Part shown: one piece after another, positions 52,401 through 61,510 of the stretch
How positions within the stretch are numbered: position 1 is the first letter of the stretch
Layout: the number at the start of each line of letters is the position of its first letter
Origin: Saturnia japonica
Taxonomy: Eukaryota > Arthropoda > Insecta > Lepidoptera > Saturniidae
DNA length: 64,000 nt
Reading direction: 5' to 3'
NCBI GenBank assembly: GCA_033032175.1
Contig: CM065322.1
Coordinates: forward strand, 16,802,001 to 16,866,000
The notes under the pieces: model-generated
The model's database searches: none
Told to the model about the DNA's origin: nothing
The model's input: the letters and a program-made list of their open reading frames with translations, nothing else
Position numbers and translations under genes: made by a program

Positions 52401-52859
52401 AGATCAGCCTAAAACCATGAAATATGTTTAAAAGCGATTTAAAATAAAATACGACATTTTATCGATAGATGGCGATATGGGCACACCGGAAGCAGTAACG
52501 GGCGCGCCTATAATATACTATCTATATAATTAGTATAGAATAATGGTATCTGATCGCTTGGTAAATTATTCTATAAGTCTTGTTGGAAAAATATAGAAAG
52601 TAAAACACTCGCCGCTTGAAATAGCTAATACTGCGTGAACTGACTCTTGCCCAGCTTTTGGGATATTTACAAAACCGCTATTATTATTAAGTTTCATTTG
52701 GATATAAATTAAAAAAAATTAACGTGTCTTCTACCAGTGACAACTAAAGCCGTGGCCGGAGCGAAGTCCCTGGGTAACTTCCTGTACTCTGCTGTGAACA
52801 AGGCGGGCGCCAAGGTCAGCGAAGCCAGTGCAAAGATCAAGAAGACGGTTGAGGAGAAC
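34445..52859 (+). CDS. Sap47: Synapse-associated protein 1 (SYAP1/Sap47), first five coding exons; continues beyond the window
   Basis: Exons are 34445-34575, 37927-38121, 42000-42079, 42853-42918 and 52738-52859. All are GT/AG with compatible phases, giving 198 codons. The N-terminus MFSGLTNQVSSWMGAAKG is the SYAP1/Sap47 signature. Exon 2 gives VKSQMTGWLGSGIPIPGL and a Pro/Glu-rich stretch (PAEPVEPVPAEPEPELKPEA). Exons 3 and 4 are low-complexity and FSVDAIEVPDMQE. Exon 5 is AGAKSLGNFLYSAVNKAGAK, ending KIKKTVEEN before GTGAGT. In flies Sap47 is a presynaptic, Golgi/vesicle-associated protein; SYAP1 family members carry a C-terminal BSD domain that is not in this window, so further exons must lie beyond 64000. 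Intron 4 (9.8 kb) contains the mariner and the LINE; intron 5 exceeds 11 kb. Short exon 4 is the least certain. Confidence 0.85.
35529..35700 (+). repeat. Dispersed repeat in SYAP1 intron 1
   Basis: It includes CGCTGTCTGTCCATATATAC, TTAAACTACACAACGGATTT and GGAAGGTTTATATATATAAT. This arrangement is familiar from lepidopteran interspersed repeats. It is non-coding. Confidence 0.4.
36037..37330 (-). mobile_element. GC-rich composite TE block
   Basis: The block is clearly richer in GC than its surroundings. The minus strand has a 140-codon frame (36743-37165) with a Pro/Ala/Ser-rich head and a helical tail (YIKYLSRSYFEAASNHANPM) that looks like part of a LINE ORF1. The right end on the minus strand (37260-37330) holds the same GGATACAGGTGTGA/ATGTTATG tail as 14170-14292. 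The left part (36037-36400) is a second non-coding segment. It is probably two or more fragments nested together. Plus-strand frames are shadows. Confidence 0.45.
37404..37812 (+). repeat. Dispersed repeat, copy 1 (pair with 51913-52408)
   Basis: It starts AGCTGTGCCCGCGGC and runs through TTGTGCGGCAC, AAAAGTAGCCTAAGTTACT, CAAAATCGGTCCAACC, TTTCAGAGATTACC and GTTATTTTGACATTAGAAAC. The copy at 51913-52408 carries all of these in the same order. Both lie in SYAP1 introns and are probably non-autonomous retroposons. Confidence 0.7.
38380..38830. other. GC-richer patch in SYAP1 intron 2
   Basis: The stretch CGACGGTGCGCGGCCAGGAA and nearby CpGs break the AT-rich intron. No exon is supported. It could be an alternative promoter or an old element; 38830-40890 has nothing else that I can see. 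Confidence 0.25.
40900..41050 (+). repeat. Dispersed repeat tail in SYAP1 intron 2
   Basis: It contains GTTACAAGCCTCCATAGGTT, ACGGTAACCGCTTCCTATCA and GGCTGGATATACGCTTGTTT before CACAGTATTATGAAAA. This is a widespread lepidopteran repeat tail. Confidence 0.55.
42145..42365 (+). mobile_element. Degraded tRNA-derived SINE, third copy
   Basis: It follows the order of the SINE at 4236-4560: a tRNA-like head with TGTGGTTCATTAGTAGAGTG, then GTGAAGGATGACATCG, AAACCATGGCGTGGTG, CCTACCCAGCCAGTAAGC and the tail ACATCAGGTAAGG. Pol III boxes are poor. It is in SYAP1 intron 3. Confidence 0.5.
43101..43360. mobile_element. MITE with GGCCGTTTTCAATAAC-type inverted ends
   Basis: The left end TGGCCGTTTTCAATAACATA mirrors the right end, whose reverse complement reads ACGGCCGTTTCCAATAACCT. 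A 13-base A run (about 43242-43254) lies inside. There is no open frame. It sits in SYAP1 intron 4. Confidence 0.6.
43803..43828 (-). repeat. Short fragment of the 37404/51913 repeat
   Basis: The minus strand reads ATACTAGCTGTGCCCGCGG, the start of the repeat at 37404. Only the first two dozen bases are present. Confidence 0.45.
44003..45232 (-). mobile_element. Mellifera/cecropia-type mariner, nearly complete
   Basis: The terminal repeats (TTAGGTCTTTACCTATGAAA and its mate ending at 45232) match apart from single bases. TA lies on both sides. The element is 1,230 bp and has one transposase frame on the minus strand. The same terminal sequence is found at 60371-61145. It inserted in SYAP1 intron 4, antisense to that gene. 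Confidence 0.88.
44080..45042 (-). CDS. Mariner transposase (DD34D), slightly shortened N-terminus
   Basis: The first ATG in the frame is at 45042, giving 320 aa; family members are about 345 aa. The N-terminal helix-turn-helix is reduced and begins MDTLKIQVININDVYGA, so about 20 residues of the usual start are gone. The later DNA-binding region (WFTRFRSGNFDLKNEPRG, ELAAAFDVSVKTILVHLRK) is present. The catalytic residues are Asp in IVICDENWIPFDN, LHDNARPHTAQ and SSDLAPTDYYFF; 34 residues separate the second and third Asp. WVPHEL and the C-terminal GDYFD are mellifera-like. There is no internal stop, but a few residues before LHDN appear missing. Activity is doubtful because of the N-terminus. 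Confidence 0.88.
   Translation of the reverse strand: MDTLKIQVININDVYGANTTNQRTTCYWFTRFRSGNFDLKNEPRGRPKTLVDNDELKAIVEADDTQSMAELAAAFDVSVKTILVHLRKIGRVKKLDKWVPHELNDRQREVRIETCLALLNRHTNEGILNRIVICDENWIPFDNRKRSASWLDPGSAPKQCPKRKLTPRKVLVTVWWSSAGVIHHSFLPNGVSITADVYCEELNTMMEKLAHLQPALVNRSSLHDNARPHTAQETVSKLQELELEVLRHPPYSSDLAPTDYYFFQNLDNSLAGKKLNTREAVQNAYEEFVASRPADFFKKGINKMPLRWQRCIDCMGDYFD
45765..45850 (+). repeat. Short repeat (pair with 61435-61510)
   Basis: GGTATCCCCTATCCAACAAA, AAAGAATCATCCAAATCGG and AGTTATTGCTGAACATACAT correspond to a similar segment at 61435-61510. The two are diverged. Confidence 0.5.
46369..46438 (+). repeat. Truncated copy of the 43101 MITE
   Basis: CTGCCGTTTTCAATTACATC and ATAAGTACTATCTTTAACTT match the left end of the element at 43101-43360. 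It has no right end here and stops about 90 bases before the LINE. Confidence 0.5.
46693..47711 (+). pseudogene. LINE ORF1, frameshifted
   Basis: Frames 46693-47115 and 47067-47711 join in one protein of about 330 residues. There is a Ser/Thr/Gln-rich head, then an RRM-like nucleic-acid-binding part (YVIALSSITPAASIRFISRI). After the frameshift come SPLTFMKIGVKDPGFSHIL, a single CCHC knuckle (CFTCNTLRHLAKNC) and a polar acidic-then-basic tail ending KAKKKLKKSE. ORF1 proteins of I-type LINEs bind the element RNA. The frameshift in the overlap makes this copy defective. Confidence 0.75.
47708..48007 (+). CDS. Small 99-codon LINE ORF between ORF1 and ORF2
   Basis: Its ATG overlaps the ORF1 stop as ATGA. 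The product is acidic at the start (MTDEEIWKNIENIMTELN) and basic at the end (KSLKNRCSRLTRKLN), with no recognised domain and a helical look. It may be a separate protein translated by termination-reinitiation, or the displaced C-terminus of ORF1 after an indel. It stops 56 bases before the ATG of ORF2. Confidence 0.5.
   Translation: MTDEEIWKNIENIMTELNNENMFPINLDQFISLLDNSRGKQSINELVYSYTDNVKDLIKMCNKLHCKMNKSLKNRCSRLTRKLNVMLIATQFMNSDKNQ
48064..51787 (+). pseudogene. LINE ORF2: endonuclease, reverse transcriptase, RNase H
   Basis: The endonuclease frame 48064-48858 has QWNVNGYFKRL, CLQETNF, GDFNGHHFYWG and YDSDHYPI. A one-base shift at about 48842 moves to the RT frame (48842-50698): SSPGPDNISNIII, LVVPILKPGK, YRPISLTCNMCK, LDIEKAYEMVW, GLPQGSVLSV and FADDLTI. 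A TAA at 50696-50698 separates the RT from the continuing frame to 51787, which holds RNase H: YTDGSVINGRSG, CEAIAILKAL, YTDSKSCLTAL, WIPSHQGIIGNERAYSEA. The last catalytic Asp appears replaced by Tyr. A Cys/His motif (CKCGEDLTVLHLLVEC) ends the protein. RT motifs are complete apart from the two lesions. Confidence 0.85.
51913..52408 (+). repeat. Dispersed repeat, copy 2 (pair with 37404-37812)
   Basis: It carries AGCTGTGCCAGTGGCTTCGC, TTGTGCGGAACCCTAATTC, AAAGTAGCCTAAGTTACT, CAAAATCGGTCCAACCATTT and GTTATTTTGACATTACAAAC in the same order as copy 1, and is slightly longer. It begins 19 bases after the LINE target duplication. Confidence 0.7.
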
Positions 52860-52861
52860 GT

Positions 52862-55800
52862 GAGTAAATTTTGTTTTAAATGTACTTCTCGACTTTTGCC
52901 TTTTTTATCGACTTAAAAAAAAGGAGATTTTTTAAATGGATTTTCATCCATAACTTCTTTATTTGTGAACCGATTAAGATTATTCTTTCTTTATTGGAAA
53001 GGGTGGTAAATTGGGGGTAAATTGACATTGGACATTCCACTTCGAAGATACACCAGGGAACGCATCAAAACTATTGAAATTGGTTTGCTTTTTATGTTAA
53101 AAATTGTCTTGTTATAAGTATAACAGCAATGTGACTCATGGTAAGGAAGCATAACTTAAAAACAACAACAAATACCAAGAGATCGGCAGTCTAAGAGTCT
53201 ATTGGTTTTTGATTACGGTACGGCGTGATCATAATGGGGATATCATTTTGTCGTGTATTTTAGTACAGAAGTAAGCATACAGCCGATTTATTCAACGTAT
53301 TATGCCATTGATCTTTGAATTTGACGGTATTCAATAGCTTCATAAAAGCGCTTGGATTTCCGTAACCGTCACAGGTAGTCATGGGCTTTTTCATTCCATA
53401 TTCCACCTTCCAAATCTCTCACCTGAGCCCTGAGATATTTGTATCTGTAAAAATAAATTTCTGTCTGATCAATTATGGATATAGATCTATGCGTAAAGAC
53501 AATATTAAGAGAGGCTTTTATAAAATAAATCTATCAGACCGTTTGTCACATTTTTCAAACCAAGTCTCCTCTCTTTTAGGCTATTCATCTTTTTCCTGTG
53601 CCAGCCTTGTGCAGGTATTTTCGACAATATTTCCGACATTTGTTGGCAAAGTTAAACGGTTTATTTTGTTGATCCTTGATCATTATAATGGTGAAATATT
53701 CGTAATCTTTTTGTTTTGTTATTGTATCCTAATCCTTTTGGGAGGAAGTTGGTAGGAAAGAAGATGCCTATAAAGTTAATTTATTTTCAGTATTATTTCC
53801 CACCTTATAAATTAACTGTGAGTCCCTGACCTAACATTAGTGCGTTAATGGAATCACTCAGTCGGAGTCTCCGTTCATTATAGTTGATGGGCCAAACGAA
53901 ACTGCTTAACACGGCCCCTTTTTAGGGGGAGTTTTCCTATTGTTCGGGTAATGATGGTGGATGAAGATTATTTAAGTTACTAGCTCTATGCGGATAGGTG
54001 AATCACTTCAAGAATGAAGATTGGAAGGCAAAGGAAAATAAAGATAAAACTTAAATATTATGAAAGAGATTCGTAGGAAGAATTTCATGTACTATAATCA
54101 GTAATATCTCAGTATGCGAAATCTAAAGTAGTGCTAGCCCTTATCGCGTCATTTTTGGAAACTTGTTTCGACGTGGAAAAGTTTGTACTGAACGACTTGC
54201 GGTATAAGTTAGAGTGGAAAGTATAAAATCGCGTGACTCTTCCATTAATACGATGAATAGAACCGTACACGCTTCCTTCCACAACTATACTCAAAGAGTG
54301 GAAATCTGAAAGGATTGACAAAGGTTTCTTACGGCGGCTAGTCATCCATGACATTATTACGACGACGATCACTTTGTTATGAGTATTTCGACCAAGAAGA
54401 GTTGAAATTGAATGTGTTGCGCGTTGCATAACTGCAAATGCTGAAGTCTTTCTAATTGGACTGGTAAAGATCCTTGATATATATTTCCTAATGTTGTCGA
54501 TATTATAAAACTGTGAAATAGTCTTGATCACGCCAGAATGTCGTACGTTAGTCAGCTCAAGTGAAAACGGCAACACTGTCACCGCGATTGGCTGTGGTTT
54601 ACTCTTTCGCACTCTGACAACGTACTGTACTCGTGATTTGCAATAAAGTGATAAAGTTTTACGAAATTAACAAGATTAAGTAACCGGCGCTGGGTCAGTG
54701 CAGTGAAAGTGTATCTTAGAACAATCAGCTCATCATACATCATATTAATCATATATAAACATATTTAAAACGACGTATGATGTTTTACCCACCAAGTGTA
54801 TATAGCAATTTCCATTAATACGGTATTTTTGGGTATGTTTTATTAGTATGTGTTGATGATAGTTTTTCCAATACATTGTTCACATCGATAACAGATCTTA
54901 ACTAAGATAAAAAGAAACAAGACACATTGTCAAGGTACTCATCTGAAGGACTTATCCGAAGTTATCGATACATGGTTATGTTCAAATAAAAGTAGTAAGG
55001 TTCTTTTACTTGGAAACATTTGTCAGTTAAGTAGAAAGATAGAGAGCTCGTTATCGGGACAACGTATTTACTCCTTCGTGTAGGAGTTTTATTGGATGAA
55101 AACTTTTTGATTGGTTTCCTTCATCCTGAACTACTGGTACTTAGAACTTTGTAGTAGTTGTATGGAAGTTATTTTATATTTTTTTACTGGAGTTCTCACA
55201 TTTGACTGATATGCCTATAAGCTACAGTACTTACTTTGACAAAAGGAAGGCTATTCTGTCATGACTGATTTTTCAAAACATCATCTCAATCTGGATTTGA
55301 AGAATTATATGACTGCATGAAAATTGAACCAGGTAGCCTTATACTATTATTCTAATGTGCTCGCATAGACAATTCTGAAAACCATTGTGGTGCCATTACC
55401 ACATTGAGTTGAAGTTAAAATCATTTGTAAATGGTTTTATCTCGTTAGTCTTGGTCAGATGTTTGCTTGGCATTGAAGTAGAATAACCACCAATAGGCGA
55501 GAATGTAGTGATGTGATTTGGGCGAAAAAGGACCTTCTTTAAGGATATTAGTTAATGTTTTTCACAAAATAAAGACAAGGCCGATGGATAAATAAAATTT
55601 CTTAGTGATGAAAAATACGCCTTTGACATCTTGCCAGATTTAGGTTTAGGTCGTTGCGGCTTATGACGTAAAGGGGACGCGGAGCTATGTGCTCTGTCAT
55701 AAAAGGGTTGTTTCGGTGACGTGTGTGGAGCAGTAAAATGCTAGTGATTTCTTTTAGCTTTTTAACTAAGGTTTGTGTTTTATTATCTAAAAATAGGGAT

Positions 55801-57110
55801 GGGATAACCTATTAATTATATGAATAGTAATAAAAAAAATTGTATGACGGTCCTAGAAATAAGAAATAGTACTAAAATAAAGCTATTATTGGTGGTGTAA
55901 CGAAATTATATGTGTATTGTCTACATTTTTGAAGTGTGTTTAATAAGTTATGTAATATATAAGTACAAATTTTTTTCACTACCTATTTCATCTGTAAAAG
56001 TAATTTGAATGTAATCAGCTATAATATAACGTACAACCTGAGATGACAGAAGTGACAAAATTTAAATGTTGTTATATATTCCATTGTACTGGTATTTCTT
56101 AATTTCAATTATTTGAACTAAGTAACTTTAGAGCTGCTAACGGCAGCTAGTCAAGGATAAAAGTCTATATAGCTCCGTAAATAATTTGCTTTCGTTGACG
56201 TGGTAATGTTGTTACTGAAGACTAGGAAAGTGGATCAACGGGGATTGCAGGAGCACCGGGGAACAAGGTGAAATTCAATTATAGGCTCCATTATTCGAAC
56301 GTCGGGACGCTGAATCGATTTTGAATCTCGAGAGGGAATAATTTTAAAATATCTCAATTTTGATTGGTTATTTTTTTTACAAATTACAGAATATCCTTAT
56401 ATTCGAGGGCGGCTTTCGTTGATTAATATTGTAATTTATTAATTATAATTGATAACACTACCTGAGAAAACTTAGTCTAACTTATTTTTGGGATCGTGTA
56501 ATCGTGAATAAGTAAGTTTTGCTTTTGGAAGTATAATATGGAACATTTACAGATTGGCTTTTTATTTATCGCTTAATAGAATTTCTAAGTTAATATACAC
56601 AAGCTATATAACCCATGTTGTATTTTCGATAATCGATTTGTCGCAAAAGTTATGGAACACACCTAAATGCAATTGCCCCTAAAACCGCGATACCAAATCA
56701 TGTATATAAATAGTTACTACACAAGAAAAATAAAAAACAAGGTTTTTTTTTGCATTAACAACCTTGAAATGGCTGTTCGTTGTTTATTCACTCGGTACTA
56801 AATTACGTCGGACCGGTGAGACGAGGAGCAGAATGGTACCTAGTAATTTTACAAATCAAATTTGATGACAAAATAACGGTTGATTCAATTAATCAAAACT
56901 GCTTTCGTTAAGTTTATATCGTTTAGAAAAACCGATTTAACCGTAGGACTGATGTGAATTTGGGAAATAAGAGATTTCACTATTTTACTTTTAAGATCCG
57001 AGTGAAGATGGTCCCTTCTCTATTGTAGAGTTTAACAGTGTTTTAGAACAAATAAATAAAATCTATTTGGTATTTTAACATAGAAGTATCTCTAAGTTCA
57101 GTCCTTTTTG
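52862..57110 (+). other. SYAP1 intron 5, first part; no gene seen
   Basis: The sequence is AT-rich with no supported exon. Open frames at 53381-53755 and 54109-54612 lack splice sites, domains and codon bias and are probably chance. A CpG-bearing stretch near 54580-54700 could be an internal promoter, but this is speculation. Confidence 0.4.
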
Positions 57111-57111
57111 T

Positions 57112-57395
57112 ATTTTTTACTCGACTGCGAAAAAGGAGGGATATGTTTTTCGAGCGTATCTATGTAGGTACCTAGGTATGTCTATTTCTTTGTCACGCTC
57201 TGTAACCTAAACGGCTTGATGGATTTACGAGCTGTCGTTAGATTCGTCTTAATTGTGGGAGTTACAGAGGCTATAAAATATTTATCTAAGTACGACGTCT
57301 GAGAATCAAATAAAAAGCAAAAATAGAAAAAATATATTTTTCTAGTTAATTGCTCTTGTTGCAGGTGGGTTTTTGTTTCCTTTTAAATAATTTAC
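57112..57395 (+). repeat. Dispersed repeat, copy 2 (pair with 2425-2690)
   Basis: It holds GTATGTCTATTTCTTTGTCA, CACGCTCTGTAACCTAAACG, GCTGTCGTTAGATTCGTC and AAGTACGACGTCTGAGAATC in the same order as the copy at 2425. Confidence 0.6.
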
Positions 57396-57982
57396 CTTAT
57401 TTATTATTAAGATTATTGTTTAACTATCACAATAGAATGTAAATAGGTTATATCGATTACTATAAACCGGTTTCCCAAAACGTGAAGTTTATACAAAACA
57501 GGAATATATGATTGAAGCAGCACAAAAGATATAATTTGAATTGTATTCAATATTCGTACTCGATGCTCGTCGACCCACATCGATCTCCGCAGTGACCCAA
57601 TTCGAAAGCTTACCCTATAAAATGACCTCAAGTAGATTTATGTGTGAGTCATTTTGCATTTATACCTCACGTTATGTTAATGGGCACAATCGGAACTTAT
57701 AGTCCCAATTTTTGAGACAAAAAAGTTGTAAGATGACTATGGTTTTTTTAGGTTTAATTTCTGTGAGTTGTATTCTTGGGTATTACACAAGCAACAAGAT
57801 ATCTACCCTTGTTTACGGTGACGGAATAATTTATACAAATTATTTAAGCACGAAAGATGTTAAATACATTTTGTTTGTAATCTTTTATCCAAGTGGAACT
57901 GTTTTGAGATTATCAATATGAAATAAATGATTCTAAATTAATTCCGATGTTAGGTACAATCTGAAACCTGTGTGAATTTGAA

Positions 57983-58052
57983 TTCAAAATATAAGCAGTT
58001 TTTCAGTTAAACAATATTTCAAAATATAAGCAGTTTTTCAGTTAAACAATAT
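57983..58052 (+). repeat. Exact 35-bp tandem duplication
   Basis: Two adjacent copies of a 35-base unit starting TTCAAAATATAAGCAG lie at 57983-58017 and 58018-58052, identical by eye. It is non-coding. Confidence 0.85.
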
Positions 58053-60370
58053 CGTCATATAGACATTTGGATTGTATTTATTGGTGTTCGTTTTGTTTAC
58101 AGATTAGACCAAATATCCTAAGCGGGTTTTGGGTATAAAAAGGATTTCAATATCAACTTATTTTCATTCACCTACGTATTACGTATATTCGATTGGATTT
58201 TTCTATATTCTCAGTTTTAGTGAAATGATTTCCCCGCGATTAAATGAATACGAATGTTGCCACCTCATATTGTTGGTAAAACTCTCCCTTTGTTCCGTTT
58301 GTTCACGAGTCATATTATCAATACTTACTACATATCTTTTTTTAATCAAGATTAGTTTGTATCTTTGTATTATATTAGTGTATTTATCTTATATATGTGA
58401 TAACACCCCAAGTATATTTTAAATCATACCAGTGGCACTTTTGTTTTTACATATTTAGTATTAGTGTATAATATTTTATTAAAATTCTAAATATATCACA
58501 TTGTCGATTTTAACATGTTGACATATTAACATACAGAGCGAATGATAATAAACTACTTAGATTATGTTTATCTGTGCGGAATAGACGAATTGGCGCCAGA
58601 CTTTTAGTCTGCAGACTCATTCAGATTATGACCTCATTTCATAATGAACCTTTGTGCGTATTCAGTACAATTAATCTTTTTCTTGATGTTGATTATAATT
58701 TTAGTTACAGCTTTGCCCAAGCCATACTTCTTTCAAATATAATTGTCGGGCGACGGCCCTATTTTGGTCAAAGGTCGAGGAGCTACGTAATTTTGGTAAA
58801 TATTACCAAGATTAAATCAGTGAAATAGTAGGGCAATTTAAATATGAAAATATCAGATATGATTTTATTATTCTCATTTTGATTAAGCTCCACAGTTGGG
58901 CGCCAAGATGAAATGAGAAAACTAATTTTCCACGTCTAGATGGCATTTAGCTAAATAGCTTTCCGGATTGCGTGATTACGTCGGAAATATCGTCTCTAAT
59001 GAATTAAATCAGTGACTGAGATTAGATTTCCTTTTAGTTACGACTCGCAACTCATACTTTTGCAGTTAACTAACGCTAAAGACCCAACTTCCGACAAGTA
59101 CGTTGCGATTCTTATATTCCTTTGCTTTAGAAACCGAAAAATTAGATAAAAGGTAATAGAACTTTCCTAATTTTAAAATGTATTTTAAAAATAACCAATT
59201 ATATCGGAAGTGCGTCATATTGAATAAAATCATGAATGAATCATGAATCATCGTCAAAACAAAAATGAACACTATAAAGTTTTCAATCTATATTATTTAG
59301 TATACGACAATAATAAATGGGTCTAAAAATAAGTGTATTAAAAGTATTTTTACAAACAATTCTTGCATTATTATACACTTGATAAATCTGTAAAGGTAAT
59401 TTACTAAAAGTTGGTGAAAGGGATCACTTGAATCTTAAAAAAAAATTAATACTAAGAATTAATTAGCGCCATGTTAGTCTGAAAAAATTGGTTCTTAATA
59501 GTAGTTCGGAATACTGTTACCGATCAGATCACAAAACTGGTGTATGATGATTAAACCAAAATAAGCGGAAATCTATAGATAGCAATTAAACACGTTCCCG
59601 TAGAGGTACTTAAAGATGATAAACTATTGGCTGAATAGATAGATATTAGCACAGACGATATTGTAAAAGACGGTAAAACGCATAAAATAAACGAAAGAGC
59701 TCCATTGAACCTTACTTTGAGTATGACAGATAGTAATGGATCTAGCTATCTTGTGAAACGTCAGCGCTCTCAAAGTGTCTACTCTTGGGAATTACCCGCC
59801 TCTACAAGGCCTCGTGTTTCTTTACCCGTTTTAAGTGTATTACTGTATTTCGAGATTTCCATCAAGGAATTTGTTTCTAGTTTAAGAGTCTTTGTTTTCT
59901 AAGTAGTAAAGTAAAGTAGTATTAAATTCTTTAAGTAAATTGAGATTGTGTTTATTTATTGTACGAAATTATTTTTGTTCGTTTTAGGGCAGTCGTGTAT
60001 TGTCTATTGGATTAGCGATGACAATTTCCTTAACATTTTATTACAACCGGCTTAAAATATCAAGGACATTTTTAATTTGTTTCTGTTACGTTCTTGTTAT
60101 CCCAATTTTGTCACATCGAAACGTCAAACGAGGCAATATATTGTCTAGCTGAGACTGCGGACGAAAGTGTTTTTCTTTTATTCACGAAGCGAGTAGTCCT
60201 TTATCTGACACTGGCGACAGAGGTTCAAATTGCTTTTAAATTCGCTTGTTTCCAACTCGAATGTGATGGAAATTGTCAGTTACTTTCCTTATTGATACCT
60301 TTATTCGCTGTTTGTTACCAACGGACCATCTATTTTTGAAATGCAAGTTATTTTCTTGTGCATATAAGTA

Positions 60371-61145
60371 TTAGGTCCTTACATATGAAATTGGCGTTTT
60401 GTTGAACTAGTCACTTTGATCTCAAATATCTGGCGTCTGGTTAGAAATTCCAGATTTAAATTTATTCCAAATTTAGGCTTGCGTATTTGAGTTTTGAATT
60501 AAGCGATTTATTTGTTTTCACACCATTTTATTTTTCTTTGACATCGTTCTTTTCACAAAATAGAAAATTTAAAATATCGCCTTATTTACGAATATAAGTT
60601 CCATTGCGCTGCGGAATCAGCTCGTAGGATTAATTATGTGGGAAAGCTACGGTAATAGAAAACACGATACGTTTTTGGTTCCAACGTTTTCGTTCTGGAA
60701 ATTTTGACCTATGATACAAACCCCGTGGACGGCCGGAGAGAGTCCCTAGTTGAAAATTAAGAATCAAAGGTGATCGTTGAAGCGGATTATTCGCAAACCA
60801 CATCGTAGTTAGCGGCAAGCCTCGGTGCGAGTGATAATAAAAAATTAATTCACTTGAAAGAAGAGAACCGGCCAAATCCTGTCCCAAGCGAAAGTCGTCT
60901 CAAAAAAAAGGTCCAAACTGCCTTCAAACATTTTATTGATTCTTACTCCAACAATGTTTTCAGCAATGGAATAAATGAATACTCCAACAATGTTTTCAGC
61001 AATGGAATAAATGAACTATATTTAAAATGGCGAAAAGTGCATAGATAATAATGGTACATACTTCGATTGATTAAATGTATAATTTCATTTTTTTTTTATT
61101 TGACTTTTACCATATAAAACACTAATTTCATAAGTAAGGACCTAA
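60371..61145 (+). mobile_element. Mariner deletion derivative, mellifera/cecropia type
   Basis: The ends TTAGGTCCTTACATATGAAA and, on the minus strand, TTAGGTCCTTACTTATGAAA are inverted repeats flanked by TA. At 775 bp it keeps transposase fragments on the plus strand: FQRFRSGNFDL near 60690, a VIVEADYSQT region near 60770, then the C-terminal NVFSNGINE region near 60955. The catalytic core is deleted. It is related to the fuller copy at 44003-45232 but has different terminal bases. Confidence 0.82.
60944..61015 (+). repeat. 36-bp tandem duplication inside the dead mariner
   Basis: The unit TACTCCAACAATGTTTTCAG plus 16 bases occurs twice in a row (60944-60979 and 60980-61015), duplicating 12 codons (YSNNVFSNGINE) in the transposase C-terminus. 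Confidence 0.8.
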
Positions 61146-61434
61146 TATATATGTCATGGATAGTAACGTTAATTTGTCGAGCTACAAAAAAACAATTCAA
61201 TATAGTCAATTTAGTGGAGCTTTAAAAAATTTGACCGAATCTGATCATTTTAAGGCATATTTTGATATTCATTAATAAAAAGGTTGAATTAGAATGTCTC
61301 CTACGCGTCTTTGGCCGGTTATCCGGATTGTATTTAGGTACTCCCATAACCCTTGCTTGACCTTTGTAATTCTTGTATCGTGTGAATTGTTATTGTTGGT
61401 TGTCTGGGAACGAAAGGGAAGGCTTACAACTAGA

Positions 61435-61510
61435 ACCCTTGAGGTATCCCCTGTCTAAAGAAAAAAGAATCTTCGAAATCGGTTTATAAAAAAAGAAGTT
61501 ATGGCTGAAT
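61435..61510 (+). repeat. Short repeat (pair with 45765-45850)
   Basis: GGTATCCCCTGTCTAAAGAA, CGAAATCGGTTTATAAAAAA and AGTTATGGCTGAATATCC parallel the earlier copy. Confidence 0.5.

Noticed and set aside
53381..53755. 124-codon plus-strand frame with hydrophobic end
   Set aside because: AT-rich T-tracts explain the hydrophobic residues; no family resemblance or splice support.
54109..54612. 167-codon minus-strand frame in SYAP1 intron 5
   Set aside because: It has no motif, no neighbouring exon signals and an ordinary composition; I regard it as chance.
60630..60887. 85-codon minus-strand frame
   Set aside because: It reads the antisense of mariner transposase fragments (the counterpart of the antisense frame at 44609-44965).
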